NCBI RefSeq assembly: GCF_021155765.1
Contig: NC_060114.1
Coordinates: forward strand, 14,579,501-14,643,500
Source of the DNA: Diprion similis
Taxonomy: Eukaryota > Arthropoda > Insecta > Hymenoptera > Diprionidae
Direction of reading: 5' to 3'
DNA length: 64,000 nucleotides
The notes below the pieces were generated by a model. The model had not been told where the DNA came from, did not search any database, and saw only the letters and a program-made list of their open reading frames with translations. This document shows, piece after piece, positions 11,006-23,900 of the stretch (position 1 is the stretch's first letter; each line of letters starts with the position of its first letter). A program made the translations under genes and the position numbers.

Positions 11006-13759
11006 TTCTTTTTCATTCAGCAATGTGGCATATACCATGCTATTAACAAGTACGTATTGGAATGGTGCCTAAAAGATTTGATTTAATTTTGCAATGTTTT
11101 TATTCTATTTCGTCAATTTGTTTCCAATCTAAATTCGCCGAATATCACCATTCAAAAGTTGTCTAACACATTTTAAATTGTAAAGAACAAAAATAATTAT
11201 CAAAACAAATTTGGAAGATTTTCTCTGTTAAAAAACAAAAAAATGTAAAATAAGCGGTACAGAGTAAGATTGAAAGACTGAGCAAGGCGATTTCTCTTTT
11301 TTTTGGGCTTCATCCTCATCCGTAATCCAATTACCATCAACCATTGTTCATCAATATATTCCAGGTGCTAAAAATTCACCGAGTTTTCATGTCACCTAGT
11401 TACGTTCATGTTATCGACTAAATTATTGTAGAGATTCAACGTATAATAATGAATCAATAATCCATAAAATGGTATCGTAAATAAATATCAATTGAAAGAA
11501 TAAATATAGTAAGAAAACAAATTCAACGCCGTTTAAAATTAAATGACCATCAAATGTCTAGTACAAACTGACAAGATACATTATTATGTATACATTTCAT
11601 TATGAGGATTCTATTTTTGCTACTATTTATCAAGAAATGATATACGGTGGTTTGGAAAGATGTCTGGCCATTCGATATTGATATCTTTCATTTTTCAGAA
11701 ATTTAATAGACAAATTACTGAACGATTTATGCTCAGTTACACGACCAGTAAAAATAATATTTCAATCAAGGCTTGCTTTTTGGCATATACATACATTCAC
11801 AAGTTATTATTATTGTTTTAGGCATTTTTCTGTCACGATTTTACAACTTCGCTTTTTTTCTTGCTCTGTTTTTATAAAGTATCTACCATAATGATATTTA
11901 CAGACACATAGCTATTACATCCTTGATCACTTTTAAAATTTGCATATGCGTCATGTTGCGCAGCAAGCCTTGATTCTTTTTTATCGTTAGTTCATTTTCA
12001 CTTTCTCTAATGGAATCATTTACATTAAGTAGCTTTAGACCTCGCTATGGTGAAACATTCATCGTTACAGATCTGTTCCAATCAATTTCTCTTTTTCCTA
12101 TTCCTTTTTTTTTTTTTTTTTTCCATCTTATACACTTGGTGCACTGATCATTGGACTATTATTTAACCAGCAAGGTGTTGCACAATAACAACATGTCTAT
12201 AGACAACAAAAAAAGAAACCAACCAGTTATTGTTAAACACTGCATTTTAATTATTTTGTATTATTCGTAAACTCACATATCAATACCCACCGTACTATTG
12301 TACATACATAATGTATACATGTACATACCTAAATGCAGAGTCATAATCGATCATAGAGTTATCACGAATGTATATTTGAAAATATTAAATAAATAGTTAT
12401 TGTTATTCCAACACTGCATGTGTAGTGTAAAAATTAATTTTGAGAAATGAACTTTGACTACCTGCACATGATTATGAAAAGTGCTTTGACGTTGATGATA
12501 TTGTAATAAACTAGGGGATTAACTACATTATATATGATAAAATCATATTTATTCAGCGAAAATATTTTTTTGTACCTAGTATATCGTACTTTATTACCTG
12601 TACAACAACAGGTTGCAATCAACATTTTCCCGCTTAGGTGACATGAAATTATATCACATTTCATATATTATATGTATATTTCAAACTTATAGTTAACATT
12701 TTCAAAATGTTTTACATAAAAATTCAAGATTCAATGCAATTTTTATACCGTCAAGATGGTGTCCAGTAATACTAAATTTTTACATCAACATAATCAAAAG
12801 AATCATAAAAATTCGAGGTACTAAACATATGAAAGAATTTAAGTAACCATTTTTCAGTCCTGCTCAAAAATGGCCTTTGATTTGTATTGAGAAATTTCAA
12901 ATACAACCTTGCATTACTTATTATTAGCAATCAGATCAGCCCTTCTTACGGAATAATAAATACCCACTTAATTTTTGGGACAATACTTAGTAATTAACCA
13001 ATGGTACACTCCATTGTGAAGGAATGACGAAAGTAATAAAAGGTTATAATTAATGATTTTAATGAGATTGCCCCGAAGAAAAAGTAAAAATAAGAATTAA
13101 AAATATCCAAATTACTTTTACAGAGATTCTGCAGTCTTGTCTTCTGAAATTTTGGCTATCTTAGGAACGTTTGAGATAAGAAGACACGATGCAGATATCG
13201 TTAAACAGAATCAATTCCAAGCCCGGATAAATCCTTAATTACTATAATAAATATTTTAAAATAGGTACATCAATTGTTCACAATATTTGTCTGGCTGTTA
13301 CTTAACATAAAAAAAATTAAGCTGTCAAGCACCACATAGTTATTCAGTTGTTTTAACAAATATCTACGAAATCACGAAATTGAAAGAAATCCGAGTAGGA
13401 CACAAATTGTGTGACATTGTGGTGTTGACTGACTCATAGAGGTCACCGGGACACTCTAGTTTAAGCATAAGCATAAGCGTAATCCTAAATATACGCATGA
13501 ATATTTTCAGACATATTTCGATAAATGCCCAATGGGCGAGAATTAATTGAGTAGTTTTTTAATAGCAGGCAAAAGGAAGCGACGCTTTAAAAAAATAACT
13601 ATTGTATGTACGCGATGTGTTCGATAACGTGACTAGAGTTTTCTTTCGGATCAAAAATAAGAATGGTTCTACAGAATCTGCTTATGTTCGTTGAAACCGT
13701 TTGTTAACACACAATTCTGAATACGTCAATTGCACAAGCATTGATGCAGGAGATGTCAA
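10452..13759. other. Convergent 3' region between DIC and DGKE
   Basis: No gene is supported in this 3.3-kb AT-rich stretch, which should contain the 3' UTRs of DIC (+) and DGKE (-). It includes an (AT)n microsatellite at 10973-11003 and a T-run near 12108-12122. The short open frames present have biased AT-rich composition and no domains. Confidence 0.5.
10973..11003. repeat. (AT)n microsatellite
   Basis: A perfect AT dinucleotide run of about 31 bp. Confidence 0.95.
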
Positions 13760-16700
13760 TTAGTTGTAGTTACTTTTCAACATCGATGCCTGATCGCAGT
13801 ATGAAATGTTAAATTCACAAGGATGCTGATACCAAGGTTCTCCATCGATTTGCACTGCGCATGAACCGAGCAATTTTATCTGAAATGTAAGTAGCATCAC
13901 ATCAACATATCTACGAAAATTGTATTTGATATGCTATTCTAAATTTCATTATCTACCACGGCGTACTGACCTTGATATTTGATGCCTGCCCAAGATGATG
14001 AGGCTGAGACAGACCCACTTGCAGTTGGGCCATGTGAAATGAAGAATATATCGCAACAACTTCTAACTTTCCGTCATTTATGCTTTGCTTTTGAACCCCA
14101 TCGGCCCCTGTAGGTATTTAATCGTAAGAGAATTAGTGTGAGAAAGCACATTTATGAATTAAAAGAAATGGCATTGCCAATAGAAAGCTGAGAAATGTAT
14201 AAAAATTTTTTACTCATAAAGTCTAAACCACAGCTCATCTTTATAGAATAGAAAAGTGGACAGTATTGAAACTAGGATGTGTACTCATATGGTTTGAAAT
14301 GAAAATGTAAGGAGATAGATAGATTGACAAACTGTGATTTCTAATGACCGATGATGAATGGTAATTGTGATTAGTGTAGTACCTTGAGGAAGCATGTTCC
14401 AGAGATCAACACCGGCACCCCAAGAAGGTATGTTAAGAACGACAATACTTTCAATTGATGGCAGTTCTACTTTGTTTCCATCCAAATAAAGTTCTATTTT
14501 TTTGTCCAAATCTCTGCATTCTCTCTCGACAACTTGCTGTGTCCCAAAGCCCAGATAGAGAAGCTATATAACAACACAATTTATAATAGCTTAAAATTCG
14601 TAAGCCATTCTAGACCTGGAATTACCGACACCTAGAAAAATTTCTACATAAAGAAAAGAGATCATAGAAATTTCTCACCTTATTGAATATTCTGTGACTG
14701 AATAAATAGAAACAGCTTTCTCTGGCGCGATGAAAACTCAATGTGACCTGTGCGTCTACGCCAATACTTATATAGTTGTACATAAAAGAATCTTTGCTCG
14801 AACCCCTGAATCCAAGGCCTCTGAATGGTTTTACTGATACTTGCCATCTAAAAATATTAAAAAATGAAATATAGATGAATGATTAAATAATTAATCTTGT
14901 ACATGTATTTTTTGTTCTCTAAAGAAAAAAAAACTTACCTATCAAGATCCACCTTCTGGGCGGCTTGTATCTGCTGCAAGGTGGCTGCTGGGTCTAGATC
15001 CGAATTATGCTCTTTTCCCCATCCGAGAACACGAGACAAGTCATTACCTGTTCCCAGAGGTAGTATCGCCACAGATGGAATCGGCTATGAAGACCAAAGT
15101 AATGAAAATTTGGGTCAATTTGACAAAAAAAATAATTGTCTGTGGATGAGTAAGTGTATACTATTCTTATTTTAGTATCATTTTCCAACCTTTAGTTGTA
15201 ATTTATGAATTGTGTTGAGAAGCCAGGCCACAGTCCCATCACCACCAGCGACAAGGATGTTGCATGAAACATCTCCGAGTAAACGGCACCATTCAAGCGC
15301 TGCGACAGGATCTCGTTCAGCAAGGTCAACAACTTGAGCTGGGTTTACGAGCCTTCGAAATAGTGACAATATTGCAGCCCCATCGTTATTACCCGACTTC
15401 CTATTGGCTAAAAGAATAATGAGTTCTTACGATTGGCTGTGTTTAGATTTCACATTAAGGATTTATAAAACGTACGGTTCAGTCAAAGAGCTGTAAAGAC
15501 AGAAATATGATATAACGAAGGTTGAAAGTGCAACTGATGTTATCCAAGTTCAATTTGATTTAATATGCATCACTTTCAATGATTTCAGTAAACATGTTCT
15601 ATTGATCAACTGATAAATCAAATAGAAAATACGAATTTGTTGATTTATAGAAAGTTCATTTAGAATGTTTCAAACGTTGCGATTTTTTCACTGTAGAAAC
15701 TATTTAATACTGGGATCTTTTCAAAGTCATCAATAATTACGCGATTGTAGCGGAAGTGATTGTTTTCTTTTAAATTTTTTCAATTCTAAGGGAATGTTGT
15801 TTCAACTAAACTCAACTCGTTGAACTTCGGTTGCACTTTCAAACCTACATTATATGAGATTTTTTTCTTTATAGCTCTTTGACTCGACTATTGGTCATTT
15901 GGTAGATACTCAAGAACTTTTTCTGCTCTGCCTGAATTAAGGTAAGTGCAAAATACAGTATCCAGCACACGTGTAATTTAACTGACCAACGATAATTATA
16001 GGATTCCAGTTTGGCCACAGTGGAGGTATTATTTTACGGAGTTGAAGGCGACGGCGCATCTTGCTGCGGGTGTTGACTACTTCCAAGCTTCCCGGCGGCA
16101 CTATCATCAGCTTGAATTTCCCAAAGTCACATACCTAGAGCGTAAATTCTTAGTTAAATATCGCGCCGGTATAATGAACTCGATAATCTTATTGCTTCAA
16201 ACTTACTTCTGGTAAATTAGATTTACAGAGATCATGAACGCATCGTTGACACCAGCAACACCACCAATCCGATAGCCCTGGTTCCATTTCACATTCTTCA
16301 TCACAAAAATCGCACATCGCAGTTACTGGCAAGTTACCTGTTATACAAAAGTTCTCTCATAACTACAAGCGATAAACACCACTTCCTGCAGAATACTATT
16401 GTCTGTTTAAAAAATCGTTGCGAGTTTTTTCCATCATGGATACAAACCAATAACAAAGTTACTCACCTTTGACCCAATGGTGTTTCATTGGCTGGTCGCT
16501 AGCTAGCGTTATGTCTTTACACTTCAGCTGTTTATCCGCCAGTTTGAAACAGCCTCGATCGGCACAGACTCCACACGAGTCGCAATAAAGGCCATCGACG
16601 TTGATGAGCAGTGATTCGCATATGCTGCAAAAATGGGCCTAAAAAAAGGATATGAGTTTTGAATAAGAGTGCAAAAGATTTGTGTGGCTTTGGATATAAC

Positions 16701-16887
16701 TGTGATCAAAGTTTTAAATTACCCTGGATATTCTCTTTATTGGTTTCCACGAATGTGATTTAGTCGCATCTCTGATGTGGATGTGCGGCTCAGCCATCAA
16801 GTATCTGACAATGTTTATCGTCAGAACAAAAACAATCATTGTCGATACCGTAGGTAGAATAACGTCGGCCAATTCTCCTTCCCACAT
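13760..16887 (-). CDS. DGKE: Diacylglycerol kinase epsilon
   Basis: Phosphorylates diacylglycerol to phosphatidic acid at membranes. Ten exons on the minus strand: 16723-16887, 16467-16638, 16207-16337, 15987-16134, 15190-15407, 14939-15084, 14679-14847, 14383-14563, 13971-14107, 13760-13879. Together they encode 528 aa (human DGKE 567). In order: an N-terminal hydrophobic helix at about residues 9-30 (DVILPTVSTMIVFVLTINIV), as in the epsilon type; two Cys-rich C1 domains (HFCSICESL..., about 57-105; HHWVKGNLPVTAMCDFCDEEC..., about 108-155); the catalytic domain with GGDGT at 260-264 and LPLGTGNDLSRVLGWG at about 286-301; and the accessory domain with VELPSIESIVVLNIPSWGAG and ending in VQIDGEPWYQHP. 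There are no EF hands, PH or SAM domains, which separates it from the other DGK classes. The gene shares orientation with TopBP1 upstream. Confidence 0.95.
15482..15888. mobile_element. Inverted-repeat (MITE-like) element in DGKE intron 4
   Basis: The left arm, starting GTCAAAGAGCTGTAAAGA at 15482, matches the reverse complement of the right arm, which ends TTTATAGCTCTTTGAC at about 15883. The match runs for some 55 bp and includes GGTTGAAAGTGCAAC at the inner side; weaker similarity continues further inward. The whole unit of about 400 bp sits inside the intron 15408-15986 and has no open frame. It fits a non-autonomous DNA transposon; superfamily not assignable. Confidence 0.65.
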
Positions 16888-17981
16888 CCTGCCTCACTTG
16901 TGAATATCCTAGTCATCCAATATCGCAATGTTCTTTTATATTCAAACTTCCCTCACTGTTGCGCATGAGCAAGAACTACGTGATATTCTTGCAATGGATG
17001 AGACCTAGTGATATCTGACAGGAATGTTTATGGATGGATACTGAAAGATGGAAAATATTCAGATTGCGAGATGCTGTCGATGCTTTATTCATAGATTCGG
17101 ACACGAAGAGCAGAAGTAACTTAGATAGAGGAGAAATAAATATTAGTGATACTAGCTGTATTCAAAATATAGAATAGATACTGTTTTGGCATCTTATTGC
17201 TGTCTTTGAACTTCAGCGATAAAAGTAGATACAAAAGATCGATTTTTTAAATTAAATCAAACGCGGGTTACAAAACAAAATTTAACGTTTTTACGAATGA
17301 AACGATCATTTCTTCAAGATGCCTTGATGAAAATATCGTAATTTATAATGCATGGCATGACAATCAATTTGCATGTTTGAATTTTAAATAATTACAGAGT
17401 AAACAAATGTCGAGAAACCTAACCTGAGACGCAGCGATCGGTAAGAAATTATGAAAACTGCGGCATTATTTCACCTCTTTAAACTTCCTCTTGAGTCATA
17501 ATACGATTGATATAAATTTCTTTCGGATTGAATAACTTATGATTACAGTCATACACATGCGCGTGCGGCTGCTGCCCTGAAGCAAAGCAAAATCATCTGT
17601 CAAACTCGTGTTGGATTATTGCTGTTCTTCTCTAGTTCTTCATCACGCCATGGCGAATTGAATTGTTTACGCGGGTAATACTCAAATCTCCGAGTTTATA
17701 AATCCGTACGCTATTTTCCAAATGAATTCAATTTCCGTCAAATGAGAAAGAAAATTTTTAAAAACCAAGTATCGACGTCACTACGAAAAGACCACCAATT
17801 TTTTCCAAATCTTTTAATACACGGATTATTCCGGCACTCAACATCGTTAAAATAATAATTTTGTACAGTATTTCAAACAAGATAGAGTAACACATCATTT
17901 GTGAGGAATTAACAGGAACAACTTATATAATTACTTCGTATTTGTATTAAATTATTATCACTATTTTTTACAAAAAGTTAT
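16888..17981. other. Intergenic between TopBP1 stop and DGKE start
   Basis: A 1.1-kb spacer that should contain the DGKE promoter and the TopBP1 3' UTR (both genes are on the minus strand). No coding region, RNA gene or transposon was recognised. Confidence 0.5.
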
Positions 17982-20900
17982 TTATTTTGGCAAGAGAGAA
18001 AGATATTTTCTGAATTCAGGTAATACACAGTCTTTTGGATTGAGCTGTCTTTCCGTTGTCAAATGATCGCTGAGGTATTGGGGTAAAAAACAAAGTATTC
18101 CCTTGCTTGCCATCATTGCCCAGTCTACTGGCTGGTCGATCTGCTTAACTTGTATGAAACAGTGAGTTATTTTCTTCGACTTAGGACTCGTGTTGTAAGG
18201 CGGTCTGAAATCAAAAGCATAAATACATAGTGATTATTACTGTTTTTCTGCTGAGTGTTTAAACTAAAATTGTCAATTATGATTCTCAGATGAATAATAT
18301 AAATATGCTTAAAACCGTCAACTCTACCTGGCTTCGACAACTGTTCCGCCACCAGCACAAATTAGTCTTTGAAACTGCTGGCATTTCTCCTTTGGACCTA
18401 TGAGCAGAGCCACCATATTACGAAAAGCACCACCTGGATTTGCTGTCAATTTTAGCCTCCATCTGTGAGCAGCAGCTGCCATTTGTCTCTCAGTGTCGGT
18501 AGCAGGGTTTGGAATAATATTTTTACTCTTAGGATTACCCCACTCGTATTTTTCCTCCTTTGAACAAAAACACCGTAGAAGTAGATACATCGATGGATTA
18601 AATTTTTATTGAATAATTGGCACGTAAATTTTGTGATTTGTGTAAATTAGTAACGGTGATTTTTCACAGCAAACTTACATCGAGAAACGTTCCTGCTTCT
18701 TCAGAATCTCTTAAGTAGTAACAGTGGAGTACCCATTTCCCGGCAGCTATACTTGCAAGGAGTTTTTCATTCCGTGCAAGCTTCATACACAGAAGATGAG
18801 TCGCTGACGGATCATAGTTTGGTTCCTTTGAAAAATCACCACCTAATTCTACTATTACTTTTTCGTAATCACCTCGATCCTGTTGTCAAATAATTTTTCG
18901 TCAATTTTTTTCTTGCCAATTAATATCCTTCAAGATGTATGCAAGAACCTTCTAACTGTTTATCTGACCTTTATTCCAGAGAGCATGAATTTGGGTTTAC
19001 TCTGGATTTCCTTGCCAGTGTCTGTCAGGACCGTCGTTTCTGGCGCACTTTCTACATCTTCATATTCGACGTCCTCAGGTATGGTGGACTACATGTTGAA
19101 AGGTATTTTATTTGATAAAATAGTCCGGTTAGCAGAATTTCAATAAAACTATGAAATTGAAATCTGTATGTGCAGTTAGCTTACCTTTCGACGTAACACT
19201 GTATGGACTGGATCCTCCCAACCAACAGTATCAGGCTGTGAGTCTTTAACAGGGCCTGAAAGAATTTATCGATAACAGATTTCTTTATCAACACGATAAT
19301 AAAGAAGATTAGTATTTCGGTTCCTTTCTTACATCGATTGATTTTTTTACACAACTCCAGAGATTGGATTGAAAATATTTGTGTAAAAAACAATTCTCTA
19401 ACATATTTTTATCGGCGAAAAGACTATCGCTAATCAAAATCAATTAGTGGTAATACTTCAAACCTACACTTTGTTATATGATCGACAGGTTCAGAATCGT
19501 ATATAGGTTGTTTTGCAGAATCGGAAGAAGAGGAGGGTCGAGACTCTGGGGTCGAGGCTTGTAGAACTTGATCAAGTTCAGCAAGTTGTCTGTAAAAAAT
19601 AGTATTTTTTTCAACTGATAGTTAGATATGAAACAATTTTAATGACTATCTTAGTATCAGTGAAAGATTACTTACAAATTTATTTGATCTGTTTTTGTAG
19701 GAGTATTCTCGTCATCGTATGACAATACTTTTTTTATTGGTGTATTAGTGGGCAGCGGTGATCCGCTTGCATCTTTCCCCTCGACTGGGTTTGGAATATC
19801 CTCTGATACAGTCGCAGCTTCATCATTGTCTGCTGCAGGATTCTATTCATTTGAAAATCACCAAAAAATATTAAAGAAATAAATCCTGCTGTGTACACAT
19901 ACTTACGTGCACAAGCGTATAACTTACTTGAACTTCCTTACGGACGAATGGTTTTTTCAATTCCACCATTAATTGTCTTTTCAGTTCCGAAAGTGGCTGT
20001 TGGAAAAAGAGGTACATTTTTTTTATTGTGAACTATAACTTCAATTGTTGATTTCTAAGAAGTAACTTACGGTACTAGGTGCTCGACGTTTCAACGGTGG
20101 TTCCTGCACAAACATATCAGGCAAGTCATCTGCCCACTTCAACCACCTTTTCCTCGTTTCTGGAGATGGATTTGGTTTGAAACACTGTCCATATGGTGTA
20201 TCTGGGGTGGATACGTGAAATGGGGATGGTGGAGTTTTATAATCGCCAATGCTGAGCCTCTTGTTTATAGGTGTCATCTCAGAAGACGAACAGGAACTCT
20301 ACAGATATGAGTCAGAATTAAACAAAAATCAGTAAAAATTAGATGAGCAACGAAAATTATGTTCAAATGAAAAGAAATTTTCAACAAATTTATTCAGCAA
20401 TTAATTCACATTTTTAGATATTTTAATCAGAAGTATTGCAACATTCTACGGCATTGTAAAAAAACTTGGAGAGATGTTTAAATTGTAACTAAAATGAACT
20501 TACCTGAAGAGATGGTAAATTCCGTTTCGGAGTTATAATTTGTCTAATATTTGCATTTGAAGGCGGTCCCATTTCACCAATAACTGGATCTATCTTGTTT
20601 TGATTTGGGGTTCCAGTTTTGGGCTCTTCGGTTCTGTCATCAGCTGTAAATTTTTGGATCAAGAAGTGTGGGAACATAATTATCGTATTTTATACATGAT
20701 GTTGAAGTTAGTATCGTTTGAAACGCAATGAAACATCAGAGAAAAGTTCGTTATTGTTAAATTTTTGTATGACTTTCAAAAAGTTGGCTTTTCGAGTTAT
20801 AAATATGTTTTGTTTATTGTGATTAAATACTAAATCTCAGTCAATCCTAAAAATGTGAAGTACCAATGTTTCTTAAACATGCATCGTTACAATAACGTTA

Positions 20901-23900
20901 CTAGCGTCAAACTCATTTTTATAATTATCTAAACATTATCTGTAAGCACCTATGGTTGTTTCACCAACAAGGTACGGGCGTTCATCTACCCGGCGCTCTT
21001 GAGCCAGACAAGCTAAAAGCCAATCGGCAGTTACAGCCGGAAGTTTCCACTTAACTGCTGCGTTGTATTTACTTCCTTCCGGCGTGGGACAGACCAGATG
21101 TGTACATCCATATGTGTTTCTGTTCAAGTAAGTTTTACGAGCAAATGTATCTTGATACCTGAAAATCAATGAATACTCTAAAAATCTGTAGGTAATTGAT
21201 AATCTTCAAGAAAATCAGTACACGATTGTGCCAAGTTTCATGAAGTCATTGTATTCCATACAAAGTTTTCTTGTCAGAATCTGGAAAATTCATGCAATGC
21301 AACAAATATTACTTATTATTTACGTTATGTTACCTCGCACCAAGGGCCTCAGCTACGTTTGACAGAAATGTTCTCTCCTTTCCCGTGTATGAGCTCATTG
21401 CAATGACACAGTTTGTCAATGGTGTAGCGTCTTTACTCAAAGAGATGGGTTTGTAATAATACTTGATCTCAACTACTGTCTCCAAGTCTATACAATCTTC
21501 CTAGAAACAAAATCAGACTAATTATCTCTGTAGGGAAACATAGTGATCCTTGGTCATTTTTATACTCACGATGAATAAGTCTGTAACTATTTCATTTACT
21601 GTATGCTTCAGCGGAGCGCCGAATAATGGTACCACACCGTAATCAGGGATACCTTTGTAGGAATTTGGAACTATTTTTCCTCCCAATGTGGTTATGCTAG
21701 ACGATAGCTCAGTTTCTTCTTGATCTTCAAATCCAGTTAAAATAAAAGTTAAACCTGTTGAAGTCAATGATTGTGTTATCTGAACAGTTATTTGATACAC
21801 TAAATTTTTTGTACATACACATCCAAAATTCTTGTTACTTATAACACAATAAGAACTGCTAAATGCATTCAAAGACTGAACTTTACCCTCCAGAATCCGG
21901 ACATTAGTTTCAGATGGTTGTGTTATGGGTATTGTGGAGTCATCGCTTAATCCTGAAACGCGGCGTTCGTCTGTATGACAACTACCGTTGGTGACAGTTT
22001 TCGCGTCACTGTGTCTATCGTTTTCTAGTGTCGACTCATTCGGTGACTGTAAAAGTTCTTTGAGCGATTTGTTGGCTACACCTGTGAATATTAAAAAATG
22101 TATAGCCAGTGAATACTGTGCTGCGTGTCAAGTTGCATCATGTCATAAATTTTGTCATTCGTAGTTATGAAAATTTCTCAAGGTTTCGTACTTACTAGGT
22201 GCATTTGACCTGAGATATTCTTGAATAAGATCAGGTTCTTCGGTTACTTTAACTGGATTCATTTCCTTGTCAATATTGAACACTGGTACTGGTGGTCTCT
22301 TGGGTTTTTGGAGTAATTGTAAATTCTAATGACAGAAAATACCGTAGTTATAACGATGAAAGAATAATACGATCGTGTAGGATAGAAATTAAATACAATC
22401 GTGTACGAAATTTCAAACCTTTTTGCTAAGCGGAGAAGGTGGTTCCACTTTTTTCTCATCAGACACGCCTTCGCTTAGCTCATACTTGAAGTCTTCTTCT
22501 GCAGCAGTGCTTTTTATTTTCATACTTTCTTCCAACCAGTCTATTGTTAAAAAATGCGGACTGTAAAGGAAACGCGCATTAAATGTTATGTCTTTTATGT
22601 GTTGATCAGATTTACTCAATTATTGATGTGTTATTTGAATTCACGTCTACCTCAGTCCCATTGATTTCATTGATTTTATTTCAGGCAATGCTTTGCCTGG
22701 ATCTCCAACAATAACATGAGTCACAGCATCCGATATGTCGTCTAATCGCGTTGCACTTCCTACATTTAATATGCGGTTCAACTTTTCTCTGTGATCCATT
22801 GGAAATCCGGTCAAGTAGATCTGCGAATACATAAATTTGTACGAGACGTATATGTCAAATAGTCGAGTGGTTCACTGAGAGTCTCGTTCTTTACACGGTC
22901 TGGTGACTTACATTGCAACCATCTAAAAATGACCCTGCCATTTTTGCCTGGTGAATATTAAGCCTGGCCAGCACTTCCACATAAGCAGCTGAAACGTAAT
23001 TATATAGAAAGCGATAATTAACAAATATTCAAACTGGAAATTTGTGTATCAATGATTCAGTCAATCCTCAAAATATGTTTACATATTTTATTGACCGTCA
23101 AATCTCGTCATGTGAAGTTAGAGTAATTTGAAAATCATTATATCAATTTTATCTACAAATTTTTTCTACACTAAACTACAAATTAAAAGAAGAAAACCTC
23201 TGTTTTCCAGCGGTGATCGTTCTTGAATGGTACTGGACATTGTTGTCATCATAGTTTCATTGACAAAACCATTTTGATTTGAATCTGCTGTTATGGTACT
23301 TATAGTGGAAAAGTTTAATGATGCGTTAACTGCAAAAGAAATGATATTTTATTACCATTTTATTAATTAATATCTTAAATACTGGCAAGAATATTGTAAA
23401 TCTCATTTCACCATAGAATTTAAACAGACCATTAGATTTCTCAGGTGTTGAACATTTTTTTGTAGTTTTGACTAAGTAGTCTGAGAACGGCAGGGCATAA
23501 CCGTGCTTTACACTGTGATGAACCCATTGCGGTGTAACGCAGGCGATGTTATTCTGTAATGCATACTTAAGCTTTTCACTGAGCATTGAATCTTCTGGCG
23601 CTACAACGATCTTTACTTTGGCGCCATCCAAAGCTCCCATAAATATCTGAAAATTGATACGGTACTCTGTTATTATTGAATTTAAGTTACAGGCAATGCA
23701 GGATTCCCAGTAACAATGTTACAGAGAAAAAGTAAAATAAGTAATAAGTTTTACAGAAAATAGTTTATAAAAGTAAACAGTAATTGAGGCTAGCACTACT
23801 ATTACTACATTTCTGAGCTACAAACTATACATACTAATTTAAAAAGTACAGTTTCCCTAGTTCACTTGCCTTTTCAGTATCTGATCGAAAACGGGGAATA

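Noticed and set aside
21755-21886. Continuous open frame linking TopBP1 exons 12 and 13
   Set aside because: The 132 bp is open in frame, so retention is possible. Removing it with GTAAAG/CAACAG gives the family-typical junction (EGLTFILTGF), so it is called an intron.
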